This document shows, in pieces, positions 25,724 through 33,513 of a stretch of DNA of 64,000 nt (positions within the stretch are counted from its first letter, which is position 1; each line of letters opens with the position of its first letter). This DNA is from Paenibacillus sinopodophylli (GTDB lineage Bacteria > Bacillota > Bacilli > Paenibacillales > Paenibacillaceae). Location: positions 1-64,000 of the forward strand of contig NZ_VDBO01000013.1 of the NCBI RefSeq assembly GCF_005930355.1, read 5' to 3'. A program made the translations under genes and the position numbers. The notes beneath the pieces were generated by a model. It saw only the letters and a list, made by a program, of their open reading frames with translations. It searched no databases and was not told where the DNA came from.

Positions 25724-26611
25724 CTATTTCCGGAATTGCCATCCGAATATTCGAACATGAACCATTAATCGTGTAATCCAATAGACAGCGTAATAGAGAA
25801 CGATAAAGGCAATGACAAGCGGTCTAAATATGATCCAAAGCCCAATCCATATGAGCAGCACCTGCCAAGGCTTCATCCGTTTCGCTAAACTGCTAGGATA
25901 CAGAAGGATTCGGTAAAGCTTGTAAGTCTTCTGTAGGCCCTCCATGTATTCCTTGCGAATTTGCTGATCATCGGGGTCCAGTCGTATAGCATTCTTCAAC
26001 ATAAGCAGATACTCATCATAATCATTCCGTCTCTCAGCAGACCATGCAAGGTACAGATAGACAAGATCAGACTCAACCTCAAGGCGGAGCGCATGACTTG
26101 CAAGCAGTCTGGACTCGACGAAATTACGTACCAATGCCTCATTATAGCTTAAATTGGCGAGATACAGAGCATTCTCAGGAGAGAGCTCAAGCGCCTTCAG
26201 CAATAATTCGCGGGCCTCTTCGTATTTGCTTGTCTTATTGTAAATATTAGCGAGCAAGAAAAAATAATGAGGCTCGTAAGGATCAATTCGCTGTCCCTCA
26301 GTGATAGCCTCCAAAGCAGACTTCCAACGCTCCATCGTGTAGTAGGTGTTGCTTCGGACGAACCACGCTAACTGATTCTCAGGATCATGCCTAAGTGCTT
26401 CACTTGCCCAGTGTAGCGCCTGATCGTATTGATCTTGATAGAGGCATATATGCGCAAGCAGCGCGTGTGCGTCCGGATCCTCCGGCGCATCCTGAATAAG
26501 TGAAACAGCGGACCTTCTTGCTTCATCCAGCTTCTTCCACTCTATCAGCTGCTGTATTTCCTGGTAACGCCTATTCTGATACTCTTCATCCCATTCATTC
26601 ATAGCAGTCAT
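25724..26611 (-). CDS. TPR-repeat membrane-associated protein
   Basis: This 295-residue protein is made mainly of tetratricopeptide repeats (PDAHALLAHICLYQDQYDQALHWASEALRHDPEN, then further units to about residue 215). A C-terminal pair of hydrophobic helices follows (VLLIWIGLWIIFRPLVIAFIVLYYAVYW), so the repeats probably face the cytoplasm next to the membrane. It starts 18 bases after the AAA+ ATPase ends, on the same strand. The two likely form a complex in which the TPR protein is adaptor or substrate scaffold. The start is uncertain between ATG 26611 and 26602. Function unknown. Confidence 0.8.
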   Translation of the reverse strand: MTAMNEWDEEYQNRRYQEIQQLIEWKKLDEARRSAVSLIQDAPEDPDAHALLAHICLYQDQYDQALHWASEALRHDPENQLAWFVRSNTYYTMERWKSALEAITEGQRIDPYEPHYFFLLANIYNKTSKYEEARELLLKALELSPENALYLANLSYNEALVRNFVESRLLASHALRLEVESDLVYLYLAWSAERRNDYDEYLLMLKNAIRLDPDDQQIRKEYMEGLQKTYKLYRILLYPSSLAKRMKPWQVLLIWIGLWIIFRPLVIAFIVLYYAVYWITRLMVHVRIFGWQFRK

Positions 26612-26629
26612 GTCCTCGCTCTATCGTCA

Positions 26630-27595
26630 TTATTTCATCCCGTTTTGTTTCATATAATCCAGAACAATCTGATAGTCTTGATTGACATCGCTAAACGTGG
26701 CATAGTTTTTGGCTGTCGCGAACCAATCAAGGGTGGTCGCTTTGCGGTGCTTGCTCGCTTTCTTCAGGTCATCCTGTGTGATAGGTTGAATCTCTCCCGT
26801 GTCCAGCGTACGCTCCAGCGCACACTCTACGGCATCTTTGACGATCTGCTCTAAGTCAGCTCCTGAGAAATGCTTCGTTTCCCTCGAGATTTTGCTCAAA
26901 TCGAGAGTGGATAGCGGTTTTCCAGCAAGCTTAAGCTGCAGGATGACGGCCCGCTCAGCCTCCTCCGGTGGCGGCACAAAGATCATATGATTAAATCGAC
27001 CTGGCCTGCGAAGTGCAGAATCGAGGTACCAAGGTGTATTGGTTGCACCGATTACGAACACCTGATCATTGAAGGTACGAAGTCCATCGAGCTCCATTAG
27101 AAGCTGATTGACGAGAATACGGTCATGATGCTGGCGCATTTGGTTACGGCTTCCACCCATCGCATCGAGCTCATCGATGAAGATAACACAAGGCTTGTTC
27201 TCACGAGCTTTCTCAAATATATCATGCAAATTGTTCTCGCTTTGTCCTACGTACATGCCAAGAATGGCTTGCAGCTCGATATGCATGAAGTTAGCATCAA
27301 TTTCACCTGCGACTGCCCGCGCGAGGAAGGTTTTGCCGCATCCCGGAGGACCGTATAGCAAGAGGCTGCCGCCTGCTTCCTTGCCATAGGCAGCGAAAAG
27401 CTCGGGTTGCTTAAGCGGCAGAATGAAATTCATGCGTATTTTTTTCTTAACGTCTTCTAGACCGCCTACATCAGCGAAATTTTCTTCCGGCTTCTCGGAT
27501 TCTATTAGATCCTTGCCGTTATTATCGAAACGAAGCACCTTCAGCTTATTGCGGCGACGATTAGCAAGATCGTCGTGGTCATTATAATCCGACAT
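26630..27595 (-). CDS. AAA+ ATPase, single-module CDC48/FtsH-like
   Basis: The 321-residue protein has one classical AAA module. It shows FADVGGLEDVKKKI, Walker A GPPGCGKT, pore-like MYVGQSENN, Walker B VIFIDELDA, sensor GATNTP, and the arginine-finger region LRRPGRFN. The N-terminal ~45 residues are short and charged, with no protease or transmembrane domain. It may remodel a protein partner supplied by the TPR gene downstream. ATG 27595 is favoured by AAGG at good distance. It is divergent from the hydrolase at 27798. Confidence 0.88.
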   Translation of the reverse strand: MSDYNDHDDLANRRRNKLKVLRFDNNGKDLIESEKPEENFADVGGLEDVKKKIRMNFILPLKQPELFAAYGKEAGGSLLLYGPPGCGKTFLARAVAGEIDANFMHIELQAILGMYVGQSENNLHDIFEKARENKPCVIFIDELDAMGGSRNQMRQHHDRILVNQLLMELDGLRTFNDQVFVIGATNTPWYLDSALRRPGRFNHMIFVPPPEEAERAVILQLKLAGKPLSTLDLSKISRETKHFSGADLEQIVKDAVECALERTLDTGEIQPITQDDLKKASKHRKATTLDWFATAKNYATFSDVNQDYQIVLDYMKQNGMK

Positions 27596-27797
27596 GGTCA
27601 TCATCCTTATAGAAACAAATTTGTTATTAGTGTACCAAATTTATGCTGAATGCGGGGTGTTTTTATGAATGTTAGTGAGGCAGGGGAAAAGACTGCTTTT
27701 GCTAGAACGGCTGCTTTTGGCGTATGATGGACATTCATGCTAGCAACATAGAAGTTCGGCAGTGGATGCCATTGCTGGAAGAAGAGGGAGTGCGGAT

Positions 27798-28595
27798 ATG
27801 AGTCAACAATCACAGGCTTTGCAGGGACCTAAGCAGCATAGGAACCGAAAACGTATGATTTGGGCGGTGGCTGCCCTGCTGGTAATGGTATTATTGCTTG
27901 CGGTTATTTACCAGATGATGCTGTATACGCCAAGCGATGCTGCCAAGGCAGCTATGAAAACCGATGATCAGGTTGAGGTCAGTATTGGACAAGCAGGATA
28001 TCGTTTTGAACCTAAAGCAGGCGGGGCACTACTTGCCGAGCCGAATGTTATTCTATACCCCGGCGGCTTGGTTGATCCGAAAAGCTATGCCCCGCTCGCG
28101 CGTGAGCTGGCAGAGGCAGGTCACCGCGTATATATTGCAAGCATGCCGCTTCATTTGGCGTTCACAGGGCAGAATAAAGCGGATGCATTTATCGCAGAGC
28201 ATCCGAGTGAGAGCTATGTGATAGGTGGACATTCGCTTGGCGGCGTATTTGCAGCTCGCTATGCGGCCGAACACATCGAGGAAATAGATGGCGTGTATTT
28301 TCTAGCTGCGTATGCTGATGAGAAAGGAAATTTAGCTGATGCTGACTTCCCTATTCTGCAAATTACCGGTTCGAATGATGGCGTTCTGAACTGGGAAGCT
28401 TGGAGCGAAGGGAAGAAATTTATGCCTAGCCAGACAGAGTATGTAACAGTCGAGGGTGGAAACCATGGGCAGTTTGGCTCTTATGGCTCTCAAAAGGGAG
28501 ATAAGCAGGCAAGCATTAAGCCTGAGGAACAGCTGGAACGTGTAAGCAGTGCGATTATCGGTTGGATGAAAGGAATACAAGGCAGCAAATCCTAA
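27798..28595 (+). CDS. Membrane-anchored alpha/beta hydrolase
   Basis: The 265-residue protein has a basic N-terminus, one signal-anchor helix (MIWAVAALLVMVLLLAVIYQMML) and an extracellular alpha/beta-hydrolase domain. The nucleophile elbow is GGHSLGG; a candidate acid is in GSNDG, and the catalytic His is in GGNHGQFGSYG. The pattern NVILYPGGLVDPKSYAPLARELAEAGHRVY fits the Abhydrolase_5 group. Substrate unknown. ATG 27798 follows GAGGGAG; a longer frame from 27762 lacks a site. Confidence 0.85.
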   Translation: MSQQSQALQGPKQHRNRKRMIWAVAALLVMVLLLAVIYQMMLYTPSDAAKAAMKTDDQVEVSIGQAGYRFEPKAGGALLAEPNVILYPGGLVDPKSYAPLARELAEAGHRVYIASMPLHLAFTGQNKADAFIAEHPSESYVIGGHSLGGVFAARYAAEHIEEIDGVYFLAAYADEKGNLADADFPILQITGSNDGVLNWEAWSEGKKFMPSQTEYVTVEGGNHGQFGSYGSQKGDKQASIKPEEQLERVSSAIIGWMKGIQGSKS

Positions 28596-28657
28596 AGAGG
28601 AGGCTGCTGCTATATAGACGGACGCATCGCTTCTCCAGCATTGAATATAAACAGGGA

Positions 28658-28701
28658 AAGCTGCTTTCAGGAGAATAGAATCTCCTGAGGGCAGTTTTTT
28701 T
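28658..28701 (+). terminator. Terminator after the anchored hydrolase
   Basis: Long stem AAGCTGCTTTCAGGAGA / TCTCCTGAGGGCAGTTTT with one or two mismatches and a T7 tract. Confidence 0.85.
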
Positions 28702-28748
28702 GCGTTGTTTATTACTGAATGGGGCGTATGTACATTTAACAAATGGGC

Positions 28749-28777
28749 TTGACATTCCTTTTCATACGTTATATGGT
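28749..28777 (+). promoter_or_regulatory. Promoter of the GntR-ABC operon
   Basis: TTGACA (28749-28754) with TATGGT at 28772-28777 (17-nt spacing), or TATATG at 28770. The 26-bp dyad that starts at 28774 abuts the -10. Confidence 0.6.
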
Positions 28778-28799
28778 TAGTTACATAAGTAATGAACCA
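28774..28799. promoter_or_regulatory. Operator of the GntR-ABC operon
   Basis: Perfect two-part dyad: TGGTT (28774) and AACCA (28795-28799) outside, TTAC (28781) and GTAA (28789-28792) inside, centre ATAA. Lying between -10 and the gene start, it is well placed for repression by the GntR protein. Confidence 0.7.
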
Positions 28800-28820
28800 C
28801 ATAAGTAAAGAGGTGATTTC

Positions 28821-29189
28821 TTGTTTGATGATCGTAGTCCCATATACCAGCAAATAGCTGACAAAATTAAAGACGATATCGTGAGAGGCTTACTGCAAGA
28901 GGACGAACAGGTTATGTCAACGAATCAATTTGCGGCATTCTACCGGATTAATCCTGCAACGGCAGCGAAAGGCTTTCATTTATTGACGGAGGAAGGCATT
29001 CTATACAAGAAAAGAGGAATTGGCATGTTTGTAAGCGGTGAAGCGAGGCAATCGCTGATACAGAATCGGAGAGAGCGTTTTTTCGAAGAAGTTGTTGACC
29101 AGATGCTTGCTGAGGCGGACAAAATCGGCGTGCCGATCTCCGAAATTATTGGGAGAATTGAAAAGGCGAACAGGAGGAATGAAGCATGA
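28821..29189 (+). CDS. GntR-family (YtrA-type) regulator of an ABC operon
   Basis: The 122-residue regulator has a winged helix (SPIYQQIADKIKDDIVRGLL, STNQFAAFYRINPATAAKGFHLL, GILYKKRGIGMFV) and a short C-terminal helix, as in YtrA. It uses a TTG start at 28821 with GAGGTGAT just upstream. Its stop overlaps the ATPase start by four bases (ATGA), so the three genes are translationally coupled. YtrA regulators usually repress the transporter operon in which they are encoded, commonly until cell-wall stress. Confidence 0.92.
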   Translation: MFDDRSPIYQQIADKIKDDIVRGLLQEDEQVMSTNQFAAFYRINPATAAKGFHLLTEEGILYKKRGIGMFVSGEARQSLIQNRRERFFEEVVDQMLAEADKIGVPISEIIGRIEKANRRNEA

Positions 29190-30067
29190 CACTAGGTATC
29201 GAGGTGAAATCCTTACAGCTCAATTATGGTTCTTTTCGCGCGATTAAGGATGTGAGCTTCACACTTGCAGGCGGCAAGATCTATGGTCTGCTTGGTCGGA
29301 ACGGATCTGGTAAAACGAGCTTGCTCTCTATCTTAGCCTCTTTTCGTGAGCAAACGAGCGGTGTAGTCGCAATTGGCGGGGAAGCGCCGTTCGAGAACGC
29401 CAAAATCATGGAGCAGGTATGCTTCATTCAAGAAAGCGGCTATATGCAGGACAGTACATCGGTAGCTGATGTATTGAGGCTATCGGAGAGCTGCTGGCCG
29501 AATTGGGATCGGGAATATGCAGCGCGCTTAATCCAATTATATGAACTGCCGCTGAAAAAACGTTTATCGGCGCTCTCACGGGGAATGAAATCTGCACTAG
29601 GGGTTACGGTCGGCCTTGCCAGTCGTGCTCCCGTAACGATATTTGATGAGGCATACCTAGGGATGGATGCGCCGTCGCGATATGCTTTCTATGAGGAGCT
29701 GCTGCAGGATTACATGGAAACGCCGCGTACGTTCATATTATCGACGCACTTGATCGAGGAAATAGGGACGTTGTTTGAGGAGGTACTCATACTTGATCAA
29801 GGGCATCTCATTATGCATGAAGAAACAGATGCTCTTAGGTCACGCGGAGCTACCATTACTGGACCTGATGAGGTTGTGGATCGGCTTACTGAAGGATTGA
29901 CAGTGTTAGGCGAACAGCAATTGGGCAGAACCAAATCGGTTACGGTATTCGGTGAACTGACAAAGGAGCAGCGTAAGCTTGCGCTTGCGGAGGGGATCGA
30001 GCTAGGCCCTGTGTCTCTTCAGGATTTGTTCGTACATTTGACGAAGAGAAGAGGGGATGGACAATGA
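29186..30067 (+). CDS. ABC transporter ATP-binding protein
   Basis: The 293-residue ATPase has Walker A GRNGSGKT near residue 37 and the Q-loop region CFIQESGYM. Walker B is TIFDEAYLGMD, and the switch His is in LSTHLIEE. The signature motif is LSRGMKSAL in place of LSGGQ, a change common in the YtrB/BcrA-like exporters found with GntR regulators. The ~90-residue C-terminal extension is also typical of these. It overlaps both the regulator and the permease by four bases. Confidence 0.92.
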   Translation: MTLGIEVKSLQLNYGSFRAIKDVSFTLAGGKIYGLLGRNGSGKTSLLSILASFREQTSGVVAIGGEAPFENAKIMEQVCFIQESGYMQDSTSVADVLRLSESCWPNWDREYAARLIQLYELPLKKRLSALSRGMKSALGVTVGLASRAPVTIFDEAYLGMDAPSRYAFYEELLQDYMETPRTFILSTHLIEEIGTLFEEVLILDQGHLIMHEETDALRSRGATITGPDEVVDRLTEGLTVLGEQQLGRTKSVTVFGELTKEQRKLALAEGIELGPVSLQDLFVHLTKRRGDGQ

Positions 30068-30810
30068 CAAGGAAGAGAAGGCATCCTGCTCATAATGTAA
30101 CCCATCAGCTGCTATTCACATACCGCTGGACGTTTATTGTGTATTGGATTGTTTTTATAGCCATTTTTATCGGTATTGCAGTTGTGTTAAATCATCTTGC
30201 GCCAAGTAAAGAAGCTATGGATTCGCAAAGCGTGTGGGAAGGTGCAGCCAACTCGCCCAAAGTCTTTCTTATGGTCATAGGAATTTTGCTTACACCATTA
30301 TCATTAGCAAGCTTTGTTTCGAGCGGTGTTACAAGAAAACATTTTATAATGGGTATTGGGTTTTTCATGATGGTGATGTCTGCTATATTCGCTTTCGTTA
30401 TGGTTGCCGGATATCCAATTGAACAAATGATTTACGACAAGAATGGCTGGTCGCTTGCGCTCAATAATCCTCATATCTTCACTTCCTCTGATCAGCTGAT
30501 CGGCATCTTTTTCGAATATTTCTTTTTGTTCTTCGCTTATTTCGGTAGCGGCTGGATGATCGGCTCCGGCTTTACGCGCTTTCAATGGCAGATTGGCATC
30601 ATCATCTCCGTCGTCGCCTTATTGCCTGCAATGGCAATGGAAGTAGTCTTGTCCTCTGATTGGATGGGCAGCCTTATGCAATCGGTGTTCGAGGTTGAGC
30701 GCAGTCCGCTTGCTGCAGTTATTGTGCTTGCGATAATCGTAATGGCGAGTATCATTGGATTAAATTATTTGCTTATCCGACGGGTCGCGATTAAGAAAAA
30801 AGTTGTTTAA
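30064..30810 (+). CDS. ABC transporter permease-like membrane protein
   Basis: The 248-residue protein has six hydrophobic segments: WTFIVYWIVFIAIFIGIAVVL, VFLMVIGILLTPLSLASF, FIMGIGFFMMVMSAIFAFVM, IGIFFEYFFLFFAYFGSGW, IGIIISVVALLPAMAMEVV and AVIVLAIIVMASIIGLNYLL. This is the right shape for the permease of the adjacent ATPase. No specific family motif was recognised. Start overlaps the ATPase stop (ATGA). A terminator follows. Confidence 0.85.
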   Translation: MTRKRRHPAHNVTHQLLFTYRWTFIVYWIVFIAIFIGIAVVLNHLAPSKEAMDSQSVWEGAANSPKVFLMVIGILLTPLSLASFVSSGVTRKHFIMGIGFFMMVMSAIFAFVMVAGYPIEQMIYDKNGWSLALNNPHIFTSSDQLIGIFFEYFFLFFAYFGSGWMIGSGFTRFQWQIGIIISVVALLPAMAMEVVLSSDWMGSLMQSVFEVERSPLAAVIVLAIIVMASIIGLNYLLIRRVAIKKKVV

Positions 30811-30832
30811 CCCTATGCAAATAGGCTGTCTT

Positions 30833-30868
30833 CCGTTATTTTGATTAACGGAGGGCAGCTTTTTTTTT
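30833..30868 (+). terminator. Terminator after the ABC operon
   Basis: GCTGTCTTCCGTTAT / ATTAACGGAGGGCAGC stem with a 4-nt loop region and TTTTTTTT. Confidence 0.88.
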
Positions 30869-30938
30869 GGAAATTAGTTAAAATTGCTTACTATTTATTT
30901 GTATACGCGCTAAAATAGAACTAGGAGAATGATCGAAG

Positions 30939-30947
30939 TTTGTCGAA
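30939..30947 (+). promoter_or_regulatory. Spo0A-box-like site upstream of kinase 1
   Basis: TTTGTCGAA, identical to the B. subtilis 0A-box consensus, 37 nt before the kinase start. Flanking bases ATCGAAG(T/A)TTGTCGAAAT are conserved at kinase 2 (33461). GTCGAAAT could instead be part of a sigma-H -10; both fit sporulation control. Confidence 0.6.
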
Positions 30948-30983
30948 ATAAAGCGTATTTTATTTTAATTATTGAGGTGCTGC

Positions 30984-32885
30984 ATGAAGGCATTACATAG
31001 ATGGATCGCCCCCCTTATACTCATTGTGCTAACGCTCTCATTGATCTTATCAACAACGACTAAGGTGCAGGCATATGAGCAATCAAACAGCATATCTCAC
31101 TGGGAAATGATGTGGGACGAGGATTCCGTCCCTAACATTGAAGAAGCGGACGGCGCTCACGGGACTGGTGAGTGGCAGGCGTTTACATTCGAAGACGCAT
31201 TGCCTGTGAAGCCTGCTCATATTCGTGCAGCATGGCTTCGATTCAAGCTGCCTGAGTTTGATTTGGCTAGGCCAGCTATTTCTATTACGAAGCTGACGGC
31301 CAAGGATGTTATGGTTTTTATGGACAGGGAAATGGTTTATGAATCCAAGAGAAACTACCCATTTAATAAAAATGAGATTTTATTATCGCTAAGTGAAGCG
31401 GAATCGGGGAAGATGGTATATCTTTATTTGCAAACGGATTCTGATTGGCTTGGCCTAAAGCAACAGCCACAGATTGGCGAGGGGCAAGCACTAAGCAAAG
31501 TTTTTATGAAGAAAGAAATTTATGATGTTATTCTTGGGGCGATTCTGCTGTTTGTCTCTCTCTCATTGCTGTTATGTTTTGTATTTTTGAATAGATCCTA
31601 TTTGAGTGGTTTGAGTTCACTTAGCATAGTTATTTTGTCGGTAAGTTTAATGATTTTATCGTTATCGCCCTATTTGCACGCGACGCATAGCGATTATGGA
31701 AGAGCCATGTATTTTTTATTCGATATAGGCTCGAATTTGTTAATGCCTTCTCTATTTTTCTTTTTTGAGAAAATTTTCGGTGCTGGACCATGGAAGCTCA
31801 TTACCCGCTTCAGAAAGTTTCAGGTTGTCGTTTCAGTTATTTCGATATCATGGTTGTTATTGTCTTTAACTTCAAACGACATACTAAATGTGTATACGTC
31901 AGCTACTATCTTTACTTTTGGTGGAACTATTATTGTTGGAAATGGATTGTTGCTCGTTATGCTGGTCCGGTTTTGTCTGCAAAGAAATAAAAATGCGATT
32001 ATTATGACAACAGGATTCGGTATATTCGCTGCAATCAGCGTAGCGGAAGTCATTTGGTATTTCATAAGCGATATGAACTACGAGATGATTTTTTGGAAAT
32101 GGGGTATTCTAAGCTTCCTTGTTTCTTTGTTATTCATATTGGCAAGAAGAATTATTGAAAGCTACGATCAGGTATTGGAATATTCTCAGCAGCTAGAGGT
32201 ATTCAATAATGAGCTTCAACGTTCAGAGAAAATGGAGATCATTAGTCAGTTGGCTGCTTCTGTTGCACATGAGGTTCGCAACCCGCTGCAGGTTACGCGA
32301 GGGTTTCTGCAGGTTCTCGGGGATGGCTCGAGGAATGACAAGGAAAAAGGCTTTATGAAGCTAGCGATTGAGGAGCTTGACCGGGCTTCGGAAATTATTA
32401 CTGATTTTCTAATGTTTGCTAAGCCAGAGCTTGAGCAGACTAGCATTCTTAATACAGCAGATGAAATATTGAAAATTCAAGCGATACTCGTACCGTTGGC
32501 TAATATGCAGGGCGGCGTAATTCAAGTTGAATTAGCATCTGGTTTATATGTGCACGGTAACTCTTCTAAGTTTAAACAAGCGCTTATTAACATCATAAAG
32601 AACAGTATTGAATCGATAAATAAAGATGGGATTATTGCCATAAGAGCTTATCTGAAGGATAACCGCCACGTCGTCATATGTATAAAAGATAATGGCGAGG
32701 GGATGAGCAAACACGAGGTGAACAAGCTAGGAGAGCCTTATTACTCCCAGAAAACGAAAGGAACCGGTTTAGGCTTAATGGTCACCTTCCGGATCATTGA
32801 GGTTATGAAAGGCACGATTATCTTTACAAGTGAAAAAGGAGTTGGGACAGAAGCTATTATTCAGTTCCCTCTCGCTAAAAAATAG
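30984..32885 (+). CDS. Orphan 7TM sensor histidine kinase 1 (sporulation-kinase type)
   Basis: The 633-residue kinase has a signal peptide and a ~150-residue extracellular beta domain (AAWLRFKLPEFDLARPAISI, like 7TMR-DISM ectodomains). Seven or so membrane helices (residues ~175-400) and a coiled linker follow. The kinase core has H-box AHEVRNPLQ (His ~428), N-box NIIKNSIES, DNGEGM and GTGLGL. The AxxxHEVRNPLxxxRGFLQ pattern is that of KinA-E sporulation kinases, and no response regulator is adjacent. That fits feeding the Spo0F/Spo0A phosphorelay. ATG 30984 follows GAGGTG. It converges on peptide gene 32933. Confidence 0.9.
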   Translation: MKALHRWIAPLILIVLTLSLILSTTTKVQAYEQSNSISHWEMMWDEDSVPNIEEADGAHGTGEWQAFTFEDALPVKPAHIRAAWLRFKLPEFDLARPAISITKLTAKDVMVFMDREMVYESKRNYPFNKNEILLSLSEAESGKMVYLYLQTDSDWLGLKQQPQIGEGQALSKVFMKKEIYDVILGAILLFVSLSLLLCFVFLNRSYLSGLSSLSIVILSVSLMILSLSPYLHATHSDYGRAMYFLFDIGSNLLMPSLFFFFEKIFGAGPWKLITRFRKFQVVVSVISISWLLLSLTSNDILNVYTSATIFTFGGTIIVGNGLLLVMLVRFCLQRNKNAIIMTTGFGIFAAISVAEVIWYFISDMNYEMIFWKWGILSFLVSLLFILARRIIESYDQVLEYSQQLEVFNNELQRSEKMEIISQLAASVAHEVRNPLQVTRGFLQVLGDGSRNDKEKGFMKLAIEELDRASEIITDFLMFAKPELEQTSILNTADEILKIQAILVPLANMQGGVIQVELASGLYVHGNSSKFKQALINIIKNSIESINKDGIIAIRAYLKDNRHVVICIKDNGEGMSKHEVNKLGEPYYSQKTKGTGLGLMVTFRIIEVMKGTIIFTSEKGVGTEAIIQFPLAKK

Positions 32886-32919
32886 CGCTGACTGCTCAAG
32901 CGAGCAGTCAAGCGCTATT
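32881..32919. terminator. Bidirectional terminator between kinase 1 and peptide 1
   Basis: AATAGCGCT / AGCGCTATT with inner ACTGCTC / GAGCAGT. On the minus strand it ends in a T-run, serving the peptide gene. Confidence 0.85.
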
Positions 32920-32932
32920 CCTCTTTCTATGT

Positions 32933-33175
32933 TTATTGCCAAGCTGATAGTTGTGAATCGTCTTCGCTGCGTATGTCTGATGGATTTTGCGGAAGCACCA
33001 AATAGTACTTGCTTGCCGTTTCTTCTACTACTTCTACCTCGATTGAATCTGGTACATCAACGCCGAAAGCTTCTTTTACTGCTGTTTTTGGGTCTGCGAT
33101 AAGTTGTTTCTTGAATTCAGCATCTTCCCAAGCTTTTTGTACGATTTGCTCTTGCAACGTTTGCTTCACGGTCAC
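32933..33175 (-). CDS. NHLP-leader peptide 1 (80 aa), candidate modified pheromone/RiPP precursor
   Basis: The protein is almost entirely the nitrile-hydratase-alpha-like leader of the NHLP class: IVQKAWEDAEFKKQLIADPK, then AFGVDVPDSIEVEVVEE and the closing LVLP. A 17-residue tail follows, PQNPSDIRSEDDSQLSAWQ in part, with one Trp next to last and no Cys or Gly-Gly. The GTG start at 33175 has GAGAGG nine bases upstream; the same geometry occurs in peptide 2. It converges on kinase 1. Two TTCGACA sites (0A boxes on this strand) precede it. In NHLP systems the leader guides modification; here no lanthionine or cyclodehydratase enzyme is nearby. Confidence 0.82.
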   Translation of the reverse strand: MTVKQTLQEQIVQKAWEDAEFKKQLIADPKTAVKEAFGVDVPDSIEVEVVEETASKYYLVLPQNPSDIRSEDDSQLSAWQ

Positions 33176-33230
33176 ATTGATCATCCTCTCGAATATGTAT
33201 AAGTCTTTCTTCCTAATTGTAACAGGGAAT

Positions 33231-33266
33231 TTCGACATAATCTATATGAAAATCTTATTTTCGACA
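33231..33266 (-). promoter_or_regulatory. Pair of Spo0A-box-like sites before peptide 1
   Basis: TGTCGAA on the minus strand at 33231-33237 and 33260-33266, 29 bases apart. A TACAAT further downstream may be the -10. The pair and spacing are repeated before peptide 2. The rest of the 340-base gap to kinase 2 is AT-rich with no further feature seen. Confidence 0.65.
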
Positions 33267-33460
33267 TATAATAGATACTATAGATCCTTTTATTTTCTAT
33301 ATTGATGTGAAAAATGGTCTTAAAGGCCTTGTTATAAGTGGTTTTTTTATATATGTTGCCGATATACTAAAATTGGATGATAATAATCATGAAGGATCAA
33401 ATTTCTACAAGTTAATATAATTGGAAAAAAAGGAAACGTCAGAAGGTGCTAAATCGAAGA

Positions 33461-33468
33461 TTGTCGAA
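33461..33468 (+). promoter_or_regulatory. Spo0A-box-like site upstream of kinase 2
   Basis: TTGTCGAA, 46 nt before the kinase 2 start, with the same flanks as at 30939. It could alternatively belong to a sigma-H promoter. Confidence 0.58.
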
Positions 33469-33513
33469 ATACTGTAAAGTAGAGAGATTATATTATTATC
33501 ATTGAGGTGTCCG

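Noticed and set aside
32933..33175. Fragment of nitrile hydratase alpha subunit
   Set aside because: The catalytic Cys cluster region is absent and two intact paralogues with ribosome sites exist, which fits a peptide precursor and not a broken enzyme.
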